Source of the DNA: Prevotellaceae bacterium
Lineage (GTDB): Bacteria; Bacteroidota; Bacteroidia; Bacteroidales; Bacteroidaceae
Assembly (NCBI GenBank): GCA_028723525.1
Contig: JAQYET010000023.1
Coordinates: 62,001 to 126,000, forward strand
Direction: 5' to 3'
Length of the DNA: 64,000 bases
This document shows, one piece after another, positions 63,942-64,000 of the stretch. The notes beneath the pieces were generated by a model, which saw only the letters and a program-made list of their open reading frames with translations, had not been told where the DNA came from and made no database searches. A program made the translations under genes and the position numbers. Position 1 is the first letter of the stretch. Every line of letters begins with the position of its first letter.

Positions 63942-64000
63942 CTAAAGAAGCGTCTGAAGTTCCTTCTCAAAGTCTTTCATCTGCACATCTCTCTTGTAAA
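63942..64000 (-). CDS. Possible C-terminal end of a minus-strand gene (partial at window edge)
   Basis: Reading in from the window end on the minus strand gives ...YKRDVQMKDFEKELQTLL and a TAG stop at 63944-63942. The stretch is too short to identify. It converges with the thiamine operon. The 64 bp between them show no clear terminator. Confidence 0.35.
   Translation of the reverse strand, partial: YKRDVQMKDFEKELQTLL

Overview
The window reads as a chromosomal segment from a member of the Bacteroidales, most likely a Prevotella-like species. The signs are the promoter element TAnnTTTG ahead of many genes, few Shine-Dalgarno sites, predicted type IX secretion C-terminal domains on two exported proteins, a NigD-like lipoprotein, a PurL fused to its amidotransferase, and a compact type II-C CRISPR locus with 47-bp repeats. 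I saw no rRNA or tRNA gene and no complete insertion sequence. Most of the window is housekeeping DNA; the accessory features sit between about 38.9 and 47.3 kb and between about 50.1 and 59.1 kb.

Layout. 1-3.96 kb: topA end, aroK, speA, and an ECF sigma factor with a likely membrane anti-sigma partner. 4.1-9.1 kb (minus strand): CPBP protease, ribF, a HAD hydrolase and a calcium-type P-ATPase. 9.65-14.8 kb: purL and two chromate-transporter halves. 14.9-20.5 kb: M3 peptidase (minus) and a large leucine-rich-repeat surface protein. 20.7-25.6 kb: acyl-CoA synthetase, prfB, a 45-residue membrane protein, a CYTH phosphatase and a helix-hairpin-helix protein. 25.6-30.8 kb (minus): NigD-like lipoprotein, acyltransferase, ddl, an rluD-type synthase, a PASTA protein and rpmH. 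30.9-34.6 kb: efp, a glycosyltransferase, radC, a sufT-like gene and an lpxH-like gene. 34.6-38.7 kb (minus): ackA-pta, cdaA-folP. 38.9-40.9 kb: a small-gene pair and murF. 41.2-47.1 kb: beta-propeller and lipoprotein surface genes, a membrane MutS-like ATPase flanked by two copies of a small RNA-like element, and an outer-membrane barrel. 47.4-50 kb (minus): mutS2.

The CRISPR locus (50.09-57.05 kb) holds a tracrRNA on the minus strand, cas9, cas1, cas2, then 15 complete repeats and one truncated repeat. Read on the minus strand, every repeat contains a promoter (TTG, 19 bp, TATCTTTG), so each crRNA could be started from its own repeat. The tracrRNA anti-repeat, its own promoter and its terminator can all be read directly. 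The far end of the array runs into decayed DNA: a helix-turn-helix gene cut at its 3' end and a two-component hybrid gene that has lost its 5' end.

The last 5 kb are a TPP-riboswitch-controlled thiamine operon, thiD-thiE-thiC-thi4-tenI-like. It has Thi4 where Bacteroidales usually carry thiS-thiG-thiH-thiF.

The least explained signal is a family of five intergenic elements. Each has four TCGSCGA boxes at exactly 22-bp spacing inside A/T-rich half-sites. They occur at 9.4, 17.3, 41.0, 47.3 and 59.1 kb, in divergent, convergent and tandem gene gaps alike.
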